A stretch of 37,224 nt of DNA from the NCBI GenBank assembly GCA_905479165.1, contig CAJQLK010000097.1:1-37224 (forward strand), in the 5' to 3' direction. Position numbers and translations under genes: made by a program. Below are positions 26,393-34,090 of this stretch, piece by piece. The stretch's first letter is position 1. Every line of letters starts with the position of its first letter. Under the pieces are notes generated by a model. The model had not been told where the DNA came from. It saw nothing but the letters and a program-made list of their open reading frames with translations, and did no database searches. The DNA is from an uncultured Flavobacteriales bacterium. GTDB lineage: Bacteria; Bacteroidota; Bacteroidia; Flavobacteriales; BACL11.

Positions 26393-26776
26393 ATGAGACA
26401 AGTATCAATTCTAATCTTTGCCCTATTTTTCCTTAGTTCTTGCGAAAAGGAAACTTTTGTTGACTATTATATCGACAATCAATCTTCGAGTGTTATTTCA
26501 GTTGACGGCACAAACATTATTGCCTCAAGCGACATTGACAAAACGATTAATCCGAACGAAAAAAAAGACGTTGCAGTTTGGAGTAAACGTGGAAAACAAA
26601 CAGATTTTTTTGAACCAACTTCAATGTTCGGGAATGACCTAATTATTACAAATGCTTCAGGAGATACGTTGGCAAAAGATTATAAATTATTATCCAATTG
26701 GACTTCTGATGTTGATGACCAAAGAACAGTAGCAAATCACGAATACATTTTAGTCATTACTGACGCTGACTTTTAA
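26393..26776 (+). CDS. Lipoprotein of unknown function, atypical base composition
   Basis: 127 residues. Signal MRQVSILIFALFFLSSCEK with lipobox LSSC. The body (FVDYYIDNQSSSVISVDGTN, then TINPNEKKDVAVWSKRGK) is not recognised. Its codons are richer in G and C (GACGGCACAAAC, GCCTCAAGCGACATTGAC) than the neighbouring cargo, suggesting a different donor. It has the joint but not the shared leader. Confidence 0.7.
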   Translation: MRQVSILIFALFFLSSCEKETFVDYYIDNQSSSVISVDGTNIIASSDIDKTINPNEKKDVAVWSKRGKQTDFFEPTSMFGNDLIITNASGDTLAKDYKLLSNWTSDVDDQRTVANHEYILVITDADF

Positions 26777-26869
26777 AAGAAGAATTTGAAATCCTGCTGT
26801 TAAAAACTTCCCATTTATTATAAAACAAATAAATGAGCATATTTTCTATTATATACTAAACGATATAAT

Positions 26870-27154
26870 ATGCCATTTAAGAAAGGAACAAGCGGAAACC
26901 CTATAGGAAGACCTAAAGGTTCAGTAAGCACTACTTCTAAGCTCATTAGAGAGCATATAAGCCAAGCAATTGACGGAAACAAGATAATGGAGATGTTAGA
27001 TAAGATAGACAGTCCTACAGAGTATATTAACGCCATCTCAAAACTCCTTCCTTATTCAATTGGAAAGGTAAAAGCTTATGAAGAGATTGAGGAAAGAGAG
27101 CCTATTAGTATTAACATTAACTTTGTAGATACTGAAGCTGAGGAAGATGAATAG
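26870..27154 (+). CDS. DUF5681-like small protein
   Basis: 94 residues. It begins PFKKGTSGNPIGRPKGS, the basic glycine-rich signature of DUF5681, followed by a helical region (TTSKLIREHISQAI, then INAISKLLPYSIGKVKAYEE) and an acidic tail (DTEAEEDE). Proteins with this signature are often found in phages and mobile elements and can sit beside terminase genes. A small-terminase-like DNA-binding role is possible but unproven. It is the last gene before the right att repeat. Confidence 0.65.
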   Translation: MPFKKGTSGNPIGRPKGSVSTTSKLIREHISQAIDGNKIMEMLDKIDSPTEYINAISKLLPYSIGKVKAYEEIEEREPISININFVDTEAEEDE

Positions 27155-27245
27155 ACCTCCTTCCCTATTCTATTTGCAAAAAAGAGGAAGAAAATGTAAA
27201 ACTAAACTTCATAGTTATTAACTTTGCAAGAACTAGAAAGAGTGC

Positions 27246-27262
27246 TTTTTGTTGCTGATTTT
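27246..27262 (+). repeat. Candidate integrase arm-type site, right end
   Basis: TTTTTGTTGCTGATTTT, identical to 20357-20373 near the left end, and 66 bp inside the right att repeat. Confidence 0.5.
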
Positions 27263-27328
27263 CAGTTTTATATTAAAAAAAGATAGTTAAGTCACTATAA
27301 ATAAGATAGTTATATAAAATACTTTACT

Positions 27329-27390
27329 TTCTGTATCGGAAAGTAACGTTATTTGCTTTTATTATCTATTTTACTACTTATCCTCAGGTA
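27329..27390 (+). repeat. Right attachment repeat (attR)
   Basis: 62-bp copy of 20242-20303 with one change (T at 27367). It repeats the codons F-C-I-G-K-stop of mnmE with no upstream mnmE sequence, i.e. the displaced original gene end. Confidence 0.92.
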
Positions 27391-27461
27391 AATTATCTAT
27401 CATAGGTGACCAAGTTAAGCAATAGTGATAATTGAGGAATTATAAAGAAACAATTCTTAAG

Positions 27462-27575
27462 CTAGAACATTACTTTATAAAACACATATATAGCTATAGC
27501 TGAAAACGTTGCAAATACAAAAAACTTGGCATAGTCTCTAGCATTCATACTACCATCATCTTTATTAATTTCCAT
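27462..27575 (-). CDS. Candidate 37-residue single-pass membrane protein
   Basis: Reads MEINKDDGSMNARDYAKFF, then a hydrophobic segment (FATFSAIAIYVFYKVMF). It has a charged N-terminus and one membrane helix, typical of real small membrane proteins. A near -7 box (TAAATTTA) begins 4 bp upstream on the same strand. It lies just beyond attR, so it is probably the original neighbour of mnmE. No family is recognised. Confidence 0.4.
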   Translation of the reverse strand: MEINKDDGSMNARDYAKFFVFATFSAIAIYVFYKVMF

Positions 27576-27749
27576 ACGTAAATTTAAGTACACTTATGAT
27601 ATGTAAGACTTTAGGGTATTATAGTTATTAACATTAGAGTTGTTATTTATTACAACTTTATGAATAACCATAAAGTCTAAGAAAAAGACAAGGGAGCTAA
27701 TTTTTATATTGCTAAATAAATTTATAAAGAGGTTGATTATGATATCTTT
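27576..27749. other. Gene-free stretch with nested inverted repeats
   Basis: AGACTTTA (27606-27613) pairs with TAAAGTCT (27671-27678), GTTATT (27624-27629) with AATAAC (27663-27668), and AGTTGT with ACAACT (27638-27657). These could fold as one branched hairpin, a possible small RNA or UTR. A -7 box TATCTTTG lies at 27743-27750, before the next gene. Confidence 0.35.
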
Positions 27750-27783
27750 GGACTTTAAAACAATAAATTAACAATAAATTAAG

Positions 27784-27990
27784 ATGAAAAAACTACTACT
27801 TATATTACCTGGCTTATCTTTGGTAATTTGTGCTTCATTTCCAATATCAAGTAGTGTAGTTGTTAATTCTGAAACTTCAACTGATTCTTGGCTACCATTA
27901 ATTATCTCTTTTTGGTTATTAGTAATTATTATTCCAATTTTAATAATCAGATTTATTAGCAAAAGAATATTAAAAAAAATAAAACAATAG
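27784..27990 (+). CDS. Small membrane protein with the shared leader, outside the element
   Basis: 68 residues: MKKLLLILPGLSLVICASF followed by a second hydrophobic segment (WLPLIISFWLLVIIIPILII) and a basic tail ending KKIKQ-stop. The upstream module GACTTTAAAACAATAAATTA matches the element's joint. CAA TAG of a further joint core supplies the stop. It lies 394 bp beyond attR, so the leader module also exists in the chromosome. Function unknown. Confidence 0.6.
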   Translation: MKKLLLILPGLSLVICASFPISSSVVVNSETSTDSWLPLIISFWLLVIIIPILIIRFISKRILKKIKQ

Positions 27991-27996
27991 ATTAAC
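27985..27996 (+). repeat. Joint core, copy 5
   Basis: CAATAGATTAAC overlapping the stop of the 27784 gene. After it the similarity ends abruptly, next to the 3' end of the sulfotransferase gene. Confidence 0.65.
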
Positions 27997-28000
27997 GGTA

Positions 28001-29017
28001 CTATGACAAGATTCTTTTCAAAGAGGATTTAATTTGATTTACAAGCCTTCTTAAACTGTACTTAGGTATTCCTATTAAAGCATAAAGACAATCTAGCAAA
28101 GCTTTTCTTAGTAAGAAAATAAATTTAGATTCTTTATTCTGTTCAATATAATCTTTAAATATTATAGAATTATTCAATTCTTTTGAAAATAAGTAAAGTT
28201 GGAAATCTGAAAAATACTCATCAATATCATATATACTTTCAGTTAGTTTATCTCCAATTCTAGAGTGATGTTCTTGTTCTTCACCATCAGAAGAAACAGG
28301 GATATTTTTCTTTGAAATTTTTAAAAACTTACTGTTAACAACTGACGAATCAACTTCTAAGAATTTAAAAACCTTTGTTATAACTGCTAAAGGATCAGAT
28401 AATAAGTCCTCATACCTAATTGTAAGTAATGAATTATTATTCTTTGATTGAAACGAAACCAACTCATACTCTACCCTCCTTACATATTTAATATAAGTAA
28501 GTAATGAAAAATTACTAATCTGACAATTTTTTAATTTTTTAAACCTAGAAATAGCTGAAAAATAAGGATTTCTAATAATATTTATAACATTAATATCAGG
28601 AAACATTTTAGAAATAGCATTCAATCTTATTACATGACTTGGAGATTTTTCAGCCCAATATTTTTTACCCAGTATGTTAGAATAAGTAGATAATAAGAAA
28701 TCAAAATATTCAGCAACTGTTTCAATATTAGATAAATCTTTTTCAAGTTGAGGATCATTTAATAAATCGGGAACTTCAGATTCTGTTTTAAAAACATGAT
28801 CCAACAGTTGCAAATTATACTCTTGGTTATTCGAAAGCTGTAAATAATTATGATGAAAAAATTGTGTCTCTCCTATACAAGCAATATCTGGATGATTGTT
28901 AATAAGTAAACGCAATAAAGTTGTTCCAGAGCGAGCAGCTCCCACAACAAATATTCCTTTTCTCTCTACTATTCCTTTCTTTAAAGGAGCTAATCTTCCC
29001 ATTACACAAACATACAA
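28001..29017 (-). CDS. PAPS-dependent sulfotransferase-like protein
   Basis: 338 residues. Residues 21-35 (GIFVVGAARSGTTLL) form the 5'-phosphosulfate-binding loop and INIIRNPYFSAISRFKKL the 3'-phosphate-binding region of the Sulfotransfer_3 type. GETQFFHH and YWAEKSPSH are also typical. Such enzymes move sulfate from PAPS to sugars, lipids or peptides, and in bacteria often decorate surface glycans. The start may be the ATG five codons later (29002), because TATGTTTG on the minus strand overlaps the first start. It stands alone and converges with the 27784 gene. Confidence 0.83.
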   Translation of the reverse strand: MYVCVMGRLAPLKKGIVERKGIFVVGAARSGTTLLRLLINNHPDIACIGETQFFHHNYLQLSNNQEYNLQLLDHVFKTESEVPDLLNDPQLEKDLSNIETVAEYFDFLLSTYSNILGKKYWAEKSPSHVIRLNAISKMFPDINVINIIRNPYFSAISRFKKLKNCQISNFSLLTYIKYVRRVEYELVSFQSKNNNSLLTIRYEDLLSDPLAVITKVFKFLEVDSSVVNSKFLKISKKNIPVSSDGEEQEHHSRIGDKLTESIYDIDEYFSDFQLYLFSKELNNSIIFKDYIEQNKESKFIFLLRKALLDCLYALIGIPKYSLRRLVNQIKSSLKRILS

Positions 29018-29063
29018 ATAAAATCAAACCTTTTGAATTATCAATACTATCCAAAAATCATAA

Positions 29064-29102
29064 AAAAAGTTAGTTAGTGTTTACTAACTTTTTATATTTT
29101 TG
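29064..29102 (+). promoter_or_regulatory. TetR operator and -7 box
   Basis: A perfect 11-bp inverted repeat, AAAAAGTTAGT / ACTAACTTTTT (29064-29074, 29083-29093), with an 8-bp spacer. It abuts the -7 box TATTTTTG (29095-29102). The GTG start follows 5 bp later. Repressor bound here would block the promoter of the tetR-efflux operon, as expected for autoregulation. Confidence 0.75.
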
Positions 29103-29107
29103 CAGAC

Positions 29108-29689
29108 GTGATTTTTACAAAAAGGCAAATAGAAATAATTGATGCATCAAAGGATTTGATTGGTGAAAAAGGCGTACAGAACCTTACCATTAAGAATCTT
29201 GCTAAAAAGATGTCCTTTACTGAACCCGCACTTTATCGTCATTTTAAAGATAAAACTCAGATACTAAGTGGACTTCTACTTTTTCATAGAAAGGCAATAA
29301 AAAATGGAGTTTTTAAAATTTTAGATTCTGATAAAAATGCTTTAGAAAAAATTGAAGCGGTTTTAAAATTCAAATTTGCACACATAGAGAAAAATCCTGC
29401 ACTTGTAATGGTAATTTTCTCAGAAACTTCATTTCAATATTGCTCGGTACTATCTAAGGTGGTAAGGAAAATTTTAGATCAAAGAAAAAAGAAAATTATC
29501 TCATTAATTGAGAACGGGCAAAATGAAGGAAATATTCGTACAGATATTAATTCTCAGCAACTTGCTACTATTGTACTTGGAGGAATTAGAACAACTATTT
29601 TATCTTGGAGGCTTTCAGGCTTTGAATCAGATTTAAAAACTGAAGGAGAAAAATTATGGGAAACACTAGAAATATTATTTAAAAAATAA
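29108..29689 (+). CDS. TetR/AcrR-family repressor of the efflux operon
   Basis: 193 residues from GTG. The HTH region covers residues 3-48: KRQIEIIDASKDLIGEKGVQ, then IKNLAKKMSFTEPALYRHF. The helical C-terminal ligand domain is variable as usual. The start codon almost coincides with the predicted transcription start, so the mRNA may be leaderless. It heads the operon adaptor-pump-TolC and probably represses it through the inverted repeat just upstream; the ligand is unknown. Confidence 0.92.
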   Translation: MIFTKRQIEIIDASKDLIGEKGVQNLTIKNLAKKMSFTEPALYRHFKDKTQILSGLLLFHRKAIKNGVFKILDSDKNALEKIEAVLKFKFAHIEKNPALVMVIFSETSFQYCSVLSKVVRKILDQRKKKIISLIENGQNEGNIRTDINSQQLATIVLGGIRTTILSWRLSGFESDLKTEGEKLWETLEILFKK

Positions 29690-29742
29690 ACTATGAATTT
29701 ATTAGCAATAACCTTAATACAAAAAATTATAACTAAACAACT

Positions 29743-30903
29743 ATGAACATCAGAAAAACATTAATCATAATAGTAAGTATTGTCATCCTACTTTTATTTG
29801 GGCTAGTTTCGTCTATCAGCTATAATTCTGGAATGAGTTATGGAGTAGATAATGCTGAAACAATTAGAGCTTCAAAAGCTAAAGCTGAAGAAACACATGA
29901 ACAGCTTGTAAAATCTGTGCTTGTTACAAAAATTACAAATTCTCAAATTAAGAATAAAATTAACAGTTCTGGTAGAGTTGTTTCTTTGAATAATATTACA
30001 ATTTCTTCTGAAGTACAAGGAAGATTAATTGGAGTTAATGCCTTTAAAAAAGGAACTGAAATTAAGAGAGGTGATGTGATTTTCTCAGTTAAAAATACAG
30101 ATATAAAACATTTAATTGATGCAAAGAAAAGTAGATTTATGAGTTTAGTCTCATCAAATTTAGCTGACATTAAACTGGATTACAATACTGAATACCCCAA
30201 ATGGGAAATCTTCTTTAATGCTATAAATATTGAAAATAATTTACCTGATTTTCCAGAAATGAGGAGCGCAAAAGAGAAAAATTATATTATTTCTCGTTCA
30301 ATTTTAGCTGAGTATTTATCAATAAAATCTGATGAAGAAAAATTAAGTAAATACACTGTTTATGCTCCATTTGATGGAACTATAACAAAGTCTTATTCTG
30401 ATATTGGCGGGAATGTAAATCCAGGAAGTCCTGTTATTGATTTTATCAGAAAAGGTAAAATGGAAATTGAACTTTCTGTTAATACCTCTGAAATTAACTT
30501 TATTAATATTGGTGACAAAGTAAATTTTATTGAAAATGGAAATACTTATAAAGGACAAGTTATCAGAAAAGGGAATTTTGTAAACTCAAGCACTCAAAAT
30601 ATCTCAGTATTTACATCAATAGATGTTGATGAAAATTCTTTATACAATGGCATGTATGTAAATGCAACTATCATTACTAAAGGAATTGATAATGTTTGTA
30701 AATTACCAAGAAGATCAATTTTTAAAAAAAACAAAGTTTTTATAATAAACAAGAACAATGAATTAAAAATTAAAGAAGTAAATATCATTTCTTATCAAGG
30801 TGATGATGTAGTAGTTGACAATTTATCAAACAATACATTAATTGTAAATGAACCACTTGTAAATATAAATGAGGGAACAATTGTAAAACCAATAAGCAAG
30901 TAA
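29743..30903 (+). CDS. RND efflux periplasmic adaptor (membrane fusion protein)
   Basis: 386 residues. An N-terminal membrane anchor (LIIIVSIVILLLFGLVSSIS) precedes a lipoyl/barrel-sandwich region (GRVVSLNNITISSEVQGRL, then PFDGTITKSYSDIGGNVNPG) and a beta-barrel (IGDKVNFIENGNTYKGQV). The helical hairpin between them is short and lacks a strong coiled coil. It links the inner-membrane RND pump to the TolC channel. The pump gene follows after 1 bp. Confidence 0.92.
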   Translation: MNIRKTLIIIVSIVILLLFGLVSSISYNSGMSYGVDNAETIRASKAKAEETHEQLVKSVLVTKITNSQIKNKINSSGRVVSLNNITISSEVQGRLIGVNAFKKGTEIKRGDVIFSVKNTDIKHLIDAKKSRFMSLVSSNLADIKLDYNTEYPKWEIFFNAINIENNLPDFPEMRSAKEKNYIISRSILAEYLSIKSDEEKLSKYTVYAPFDGTITKSYSDIGGNVNPGSPVIDFIRKGKMEIELSVNTSEINFINIGDKVNFIENGNTYKGQVIRKGNFVNSSTQNISVFTSIDVDENSLYNGMYVNATIITKGIDNVCKLPRRSIFKKNKVFIINKNNELKIKEVNIISYQGDDVVVDNLSNNTLIVNEPLVNINEGTIVKPISK

Positions 30904-30904
30904 A

Positions 30905-33900
30905 ATGAGAAAATTAATTTCCTATTTTATAAAGTACCCTATTTATGCTAATGCAATTATTATAATCACTGCAATAGCAGGAATTTTGAGCTTTACAATG
31001 ATGCCTAAATCATTTTTCCCTGAGCTACCACCAAATAAGATATACATAAATGTTTCTTACCCAGGAGCATCTCCTCAAGAAATAGAACATGGAATCACCA
31101 CTAGAATTGAAGAGTCTTTAAATGGCATTGAAGGTGTGGAAGAAATCACATCAACATCATCTGAAAACATTTCAAATATCACTGTAGAAGTAGGTGCTGG
31201 TTTTGAGATTGATGAGATATTACAGAACGTAAAGAATTCTGTAGATGAAATTAATTCATTTCCTAAAGGAGCAGAAAAACCATCTGTAGAAAAACAAAAA
31301 AGTAGAGGAATGGGAGGTATGGGTAATATGGTAGGCTATTACGCTCTTACTGGACCTAATGATCTCTTTTTATTAAAAGAAAAATCTGATAAAATTGAAA
31401 AAGCATTATTAAATGCAGAAGATATAAGTCAAATACAAGTGATTGGCTATGCTCCTATTATTATTTCAGTAGAAATTGATGAAACAGCTTTATTACGACA
31501 CAACATTAGCTTTGATGACATAAGCAATGTAATTAAACAGAGTAATATTGATATTTCAGGAGGAAGTGTAAAAACACAAAAAGAAGAAATAATTATTCGT
31601 TCTAATAACAGAAAAACTTCAAAAGAAGGAGTTGAAAATATTGTAATTATTGCGAACAAAAATGGTGACATATTAAAACTCAAAGATATTGGAAGTGTAA
31701 ATTTAGAATTTTCTGATATACCGATGAAATCATATGTTAATGGTAAAAGAGCAATTAGTTTCCTTATTAAAAAAACACCTGAAGAAGATATTAAAGAGAT
31801 TGCTAAATCAGTACAAAAATATATTTCCAACTTCAATAAAGAAAATCCAGAATATAAGATAATTACATTATTTCAATTTGCAGACATGCTAGATCAAAGA
31901 ATAGCAACTCTCAGCGAAAATTTAATACTAGGATTATTATTAGTATTAATTATTCTAGGATTCTTTCTTTCATTTAGATTATCAATGTGGGTAGCATTTG
32001 GGATACCTTTCTCATTTGTTGGAATGATTGCTATTGGAATATTCTATGGAATGACTATAAATATGATATCATTATTTGGAATGATATTAGTTGTAGGCAT
32101 CTTAGTGGATGATGGCATAGTAATTGCAGAGAATATATATGCTCATTTTGAAAAAGGAAAATCTCCAATGCAATCTGCTCTAGATGGAACAATGGAAGTG
32201 GTAACTCCTGTCTTCACATCAGTTATTACTACTGTATTTGCTTTCTCCACATTACTCTTTGTAGGCGGACAAATGGAAATGATGCAAGAGATGGCTTTTA
32301 GTGTCATTGCAGCGCTTCTATTTTCATTAATTGAAGCATTTTTAATACTACCAGCTCACTTATCATCTAAATCAGTGCTAGAAAAAGATACTACATCATA
32401 TTTTAGCAAAATTAAAGACAAAGTAGAGGAAAGAGTCATCAGCATGAGAAATGCCTACACTAAGTTAAATACAAAATTCATTAATAACTATCGCAAACAT
32501 GTTTGGACTCCAGTCTTACTAATTATTATTGTAATAGGTATGAGTGCATCTGGGCTAATTAGGTACACTTTTTTCCCATCTGTTCCTTTCAATGAGGTAA
32601 AGATTGAGTTTTGCTATAAACCTGGGGAAAGGGAATTTAGAACTGAAAACTTTCTTTGGTACGTTGATTCTATAATCAAGGATTATAATCATGAATTAAT
32701 AGAAAGATTTAATGATACAATATTTACTGACGTATCTTTAAATATTGGCTTTACTGAAGATCTAGGAGTGTCAGGATCTCACGCAGGAGGATTACGACTA
32801 GCAATTAAAGAAAATGACTTAATTTCAACAATAGAAATATCAAATGAACTGCAAAAAAGAATAGATCCAGACTCTATTGCCATGATGGAAAAGATATCAG
32901 TTGGAGGGTTTCAACAATTTGGAAAAGCTGTCTCTATATCATTACAATCAGAAAATGATAAAGAATTGAATAATGCTGCAAATTGGTTAAAAGAAAGAAT
33001 TAAATCAATCAACATGGTAAAAGAAGTCATGGACAATGCAGGAGTTGGGAGTCGAGAAATTCATATCAAACTTAAAGAAAAAGCGTATGCGCTTGGACTA
33101 AACCAAGCTAATATTATGAAACAAATACGACAAGGTTTCTTTGGAGAAGAAGTACAGCGTCTTATTATTGGAAGAGACGAAGTGAAAATATGGCTAAGAT
33201 ATCCAGAAAAAAATAGGAATAGTATTGATGATCTTGACAAAGTAAAAATAAAGACTATTAGTGGAGAAATGTATCCCCTTCAGGAGCTTGCAAGTTATCA
33301 GTTTAAAAGAGGGAAAGTTAATATAAATCATATAAATGGAACTAAAGAAATACGTGTTGATGCTAATCTCTACAATTCAGAATTCTCAGCAGATGTGAAT
33401 GAAAAAATTGAGCGAGAGTATTTAAAGATTATGAAAAATGAATTTCCCCAAGTGACATATAAAATAATGGGGCAAGCTGAAGAAGCTGCTGACAGTGGGA
33501 GAAGATTAGGAATTGCATTTTTAATAAGCTTAATACTCATTATACTTACCATATCGCTAAACTTTAAATCATTCTACCAAGCAAGATTAATTCTAATGGT
33601 TATTCCTATTGGTCTTTTCTCAGCGATTTTAGGTCATGGTATAATGGGGAGACCATTTTCAACATTAAGCGTTTGGGGAGTAATTGCTCTAATAGGAATA
33701 TTAGTTAATGACGCTGTAGTAATGCTTGACAAATATAATAGAAATTTAAAAAAGGGAATGGCAATGGATAATGCTGCAATATCAGCTGGAAAGAGTAGAT
33801 TCAGACCAATAATTCTTACAACCATTACAACCTTTGTAGGATTATTTCCCTTAATATTAGAAAGAAGTTTTCAAGCACAGTTCCTAATTCCAATGGCAAT

Positions 33901-34090
33901 ATCAGTAGCATTTGGTGTGCTCTTTGGAACTATCATACTACTACTCTACTTCCCTTCTTTAATTATGTATTTTAATGACTTAAGGCGTGTAAGATGGTGG
34001 TTATGGATTGGAGGAGAAACACCTCCTACTAAAATGGATGTTGAGCCAATTACAAAAATACAAATGAGACAAATTAATATAGAAAAATAA
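30905..34090 (+). CDS. RND efflux pump, AcrB/HAE1-like
   Basis: 1061 residues, the usual size. Twelve membrane helices are expected, with the two halves duplicated. The N-terminus LISYFIKYPIYANAIIIITA is helix 1. The proton relay is D402-D403 in VGILVDDGIVIAEN; the second half carries LIGILVNDAVVMLDK. YPGASPQEIE and the large periplasmic loops fit the porter and docking domains. Substrates cannot be read from sequence. The stop overlaps the next start by one base, so translation is coupled to the TolC gene. Confidence 0.95.
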   Translation: MRKLISYFIKYPIYANAIIIITAIAGILSFTMMPKSFFPELPPNKIYINVSYPGASPQEIEHGITTRIEESLNGIEGVEEITSTSSENISNITVEVGAGFEIDEILQNVKNSVDEINSFPKGAEKPSVEKQKSRGMGGMGNMVGYYALTGPNDLFLLKEKSDKIEKALLNAEDISQIQVIGYAPIIISVEIDETALLRHNISFDDISNVIKQSNIDISGGSVKTQKEEIIIRSNNRKTSKEGVENIVIIANKNGDILKLKDIGSVNLEFSDIPMKSYVNGKRAISFLIKKTPEEDIKEIAKSVQKYISNFNKENPEYKIITLFQFADMLDQRIATLSENLILGLLLVLIILGFFLSFRLSMWVAFGIPFSFVGMIAIGIFYGMTINMISLFGMILVVGILVDDGIVIAENIYAHFEKGKSPMQSALDGTMEVVTPVFTSVITTVFAFSTLLFVGGQMEMMQEMAFSVIAALLFSLIEAFLILPAHLSSKSVLEKDTTSYFSKIKDKVEERVISMRNAYTKLNTKFINNYRKHVWTPVLLIIIVIGMSASGLIRYTFFPSVPFNEVKIEFCYKPGEREFRTENFLWYVDSIIKDYNHELIERFNDTIFTDVSLNIGFTEDLGVSGSHAGGLRLAIKENDLISTIEISNELQKRIDPDSIAMMEKISVGGFQQFGKAVSISLQSENDKELNNAANWLKERIKSINMVKEVMDNAGVGSREIHIKLKEKAYALGLNQANIMKQIRQGFFGEEVQRLIIGRDEVKIWLRYPEKNRNSIDDLDKVKIKTISGEMYPLQELASYQFKRGKVNINHINGTKEIRVDANLYNSEFSADVNEKIEREYLKIMKNEFPQVTYKIMGQAEEAADSGRRLGIAFLISLILIILTISLNFKSFYQARLILMVIPIGLFSAILGHGIMGRPFSTLSVWGVIALIGILVNDAVVMLDKYNRNLKKGMAMDNAAISAGKSRFRPIILTTITTFVGLFPLILERSFQAQFLIPMAISVAFGVLFGTIILLLYFPSLIMYFNDLRRVRWWLWIGGETPPTKMDVEPITKIQMRQINIEK

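Larger units (their letters stand above)
20242..27390. mobile_element. Integrative element in the 3' end of mnmE (about 7.1 kb)
   Basis: Bounded by a 62-bp direct repeat beginning inside the last mnmE codons (20242-20303 and 27329-27390, one mismatch). The integrase gene starts 107 bp from the left repeat and reads inward. Contents in order: integrase, excisionase-like HTH, stem-loop, HUH Rep-like protein, seven or eight cargo genes, DUF5681-like protein. No conjugation, capsid or large terminase gene is present, so it would depend on a helper for transfer. It may be a phage satellite or an IME. The one diverged base between the repeats suggests an established insertion. Confidence 0.85.
27155..27461. 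other. Right end of the element and att region, no gene seen
   Basis: Holds a possible rightward -7 box TAACTTTG (27219-27226), the 17-bp arm-like repeat (27246-27262), AGATAGTTA twice (27281-27289, 27304-27312) and the right att repeat. No convincing ORF. Together these look like integrase/excisionase binding sites and possibly a short transcript. Confidence 0.5.
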
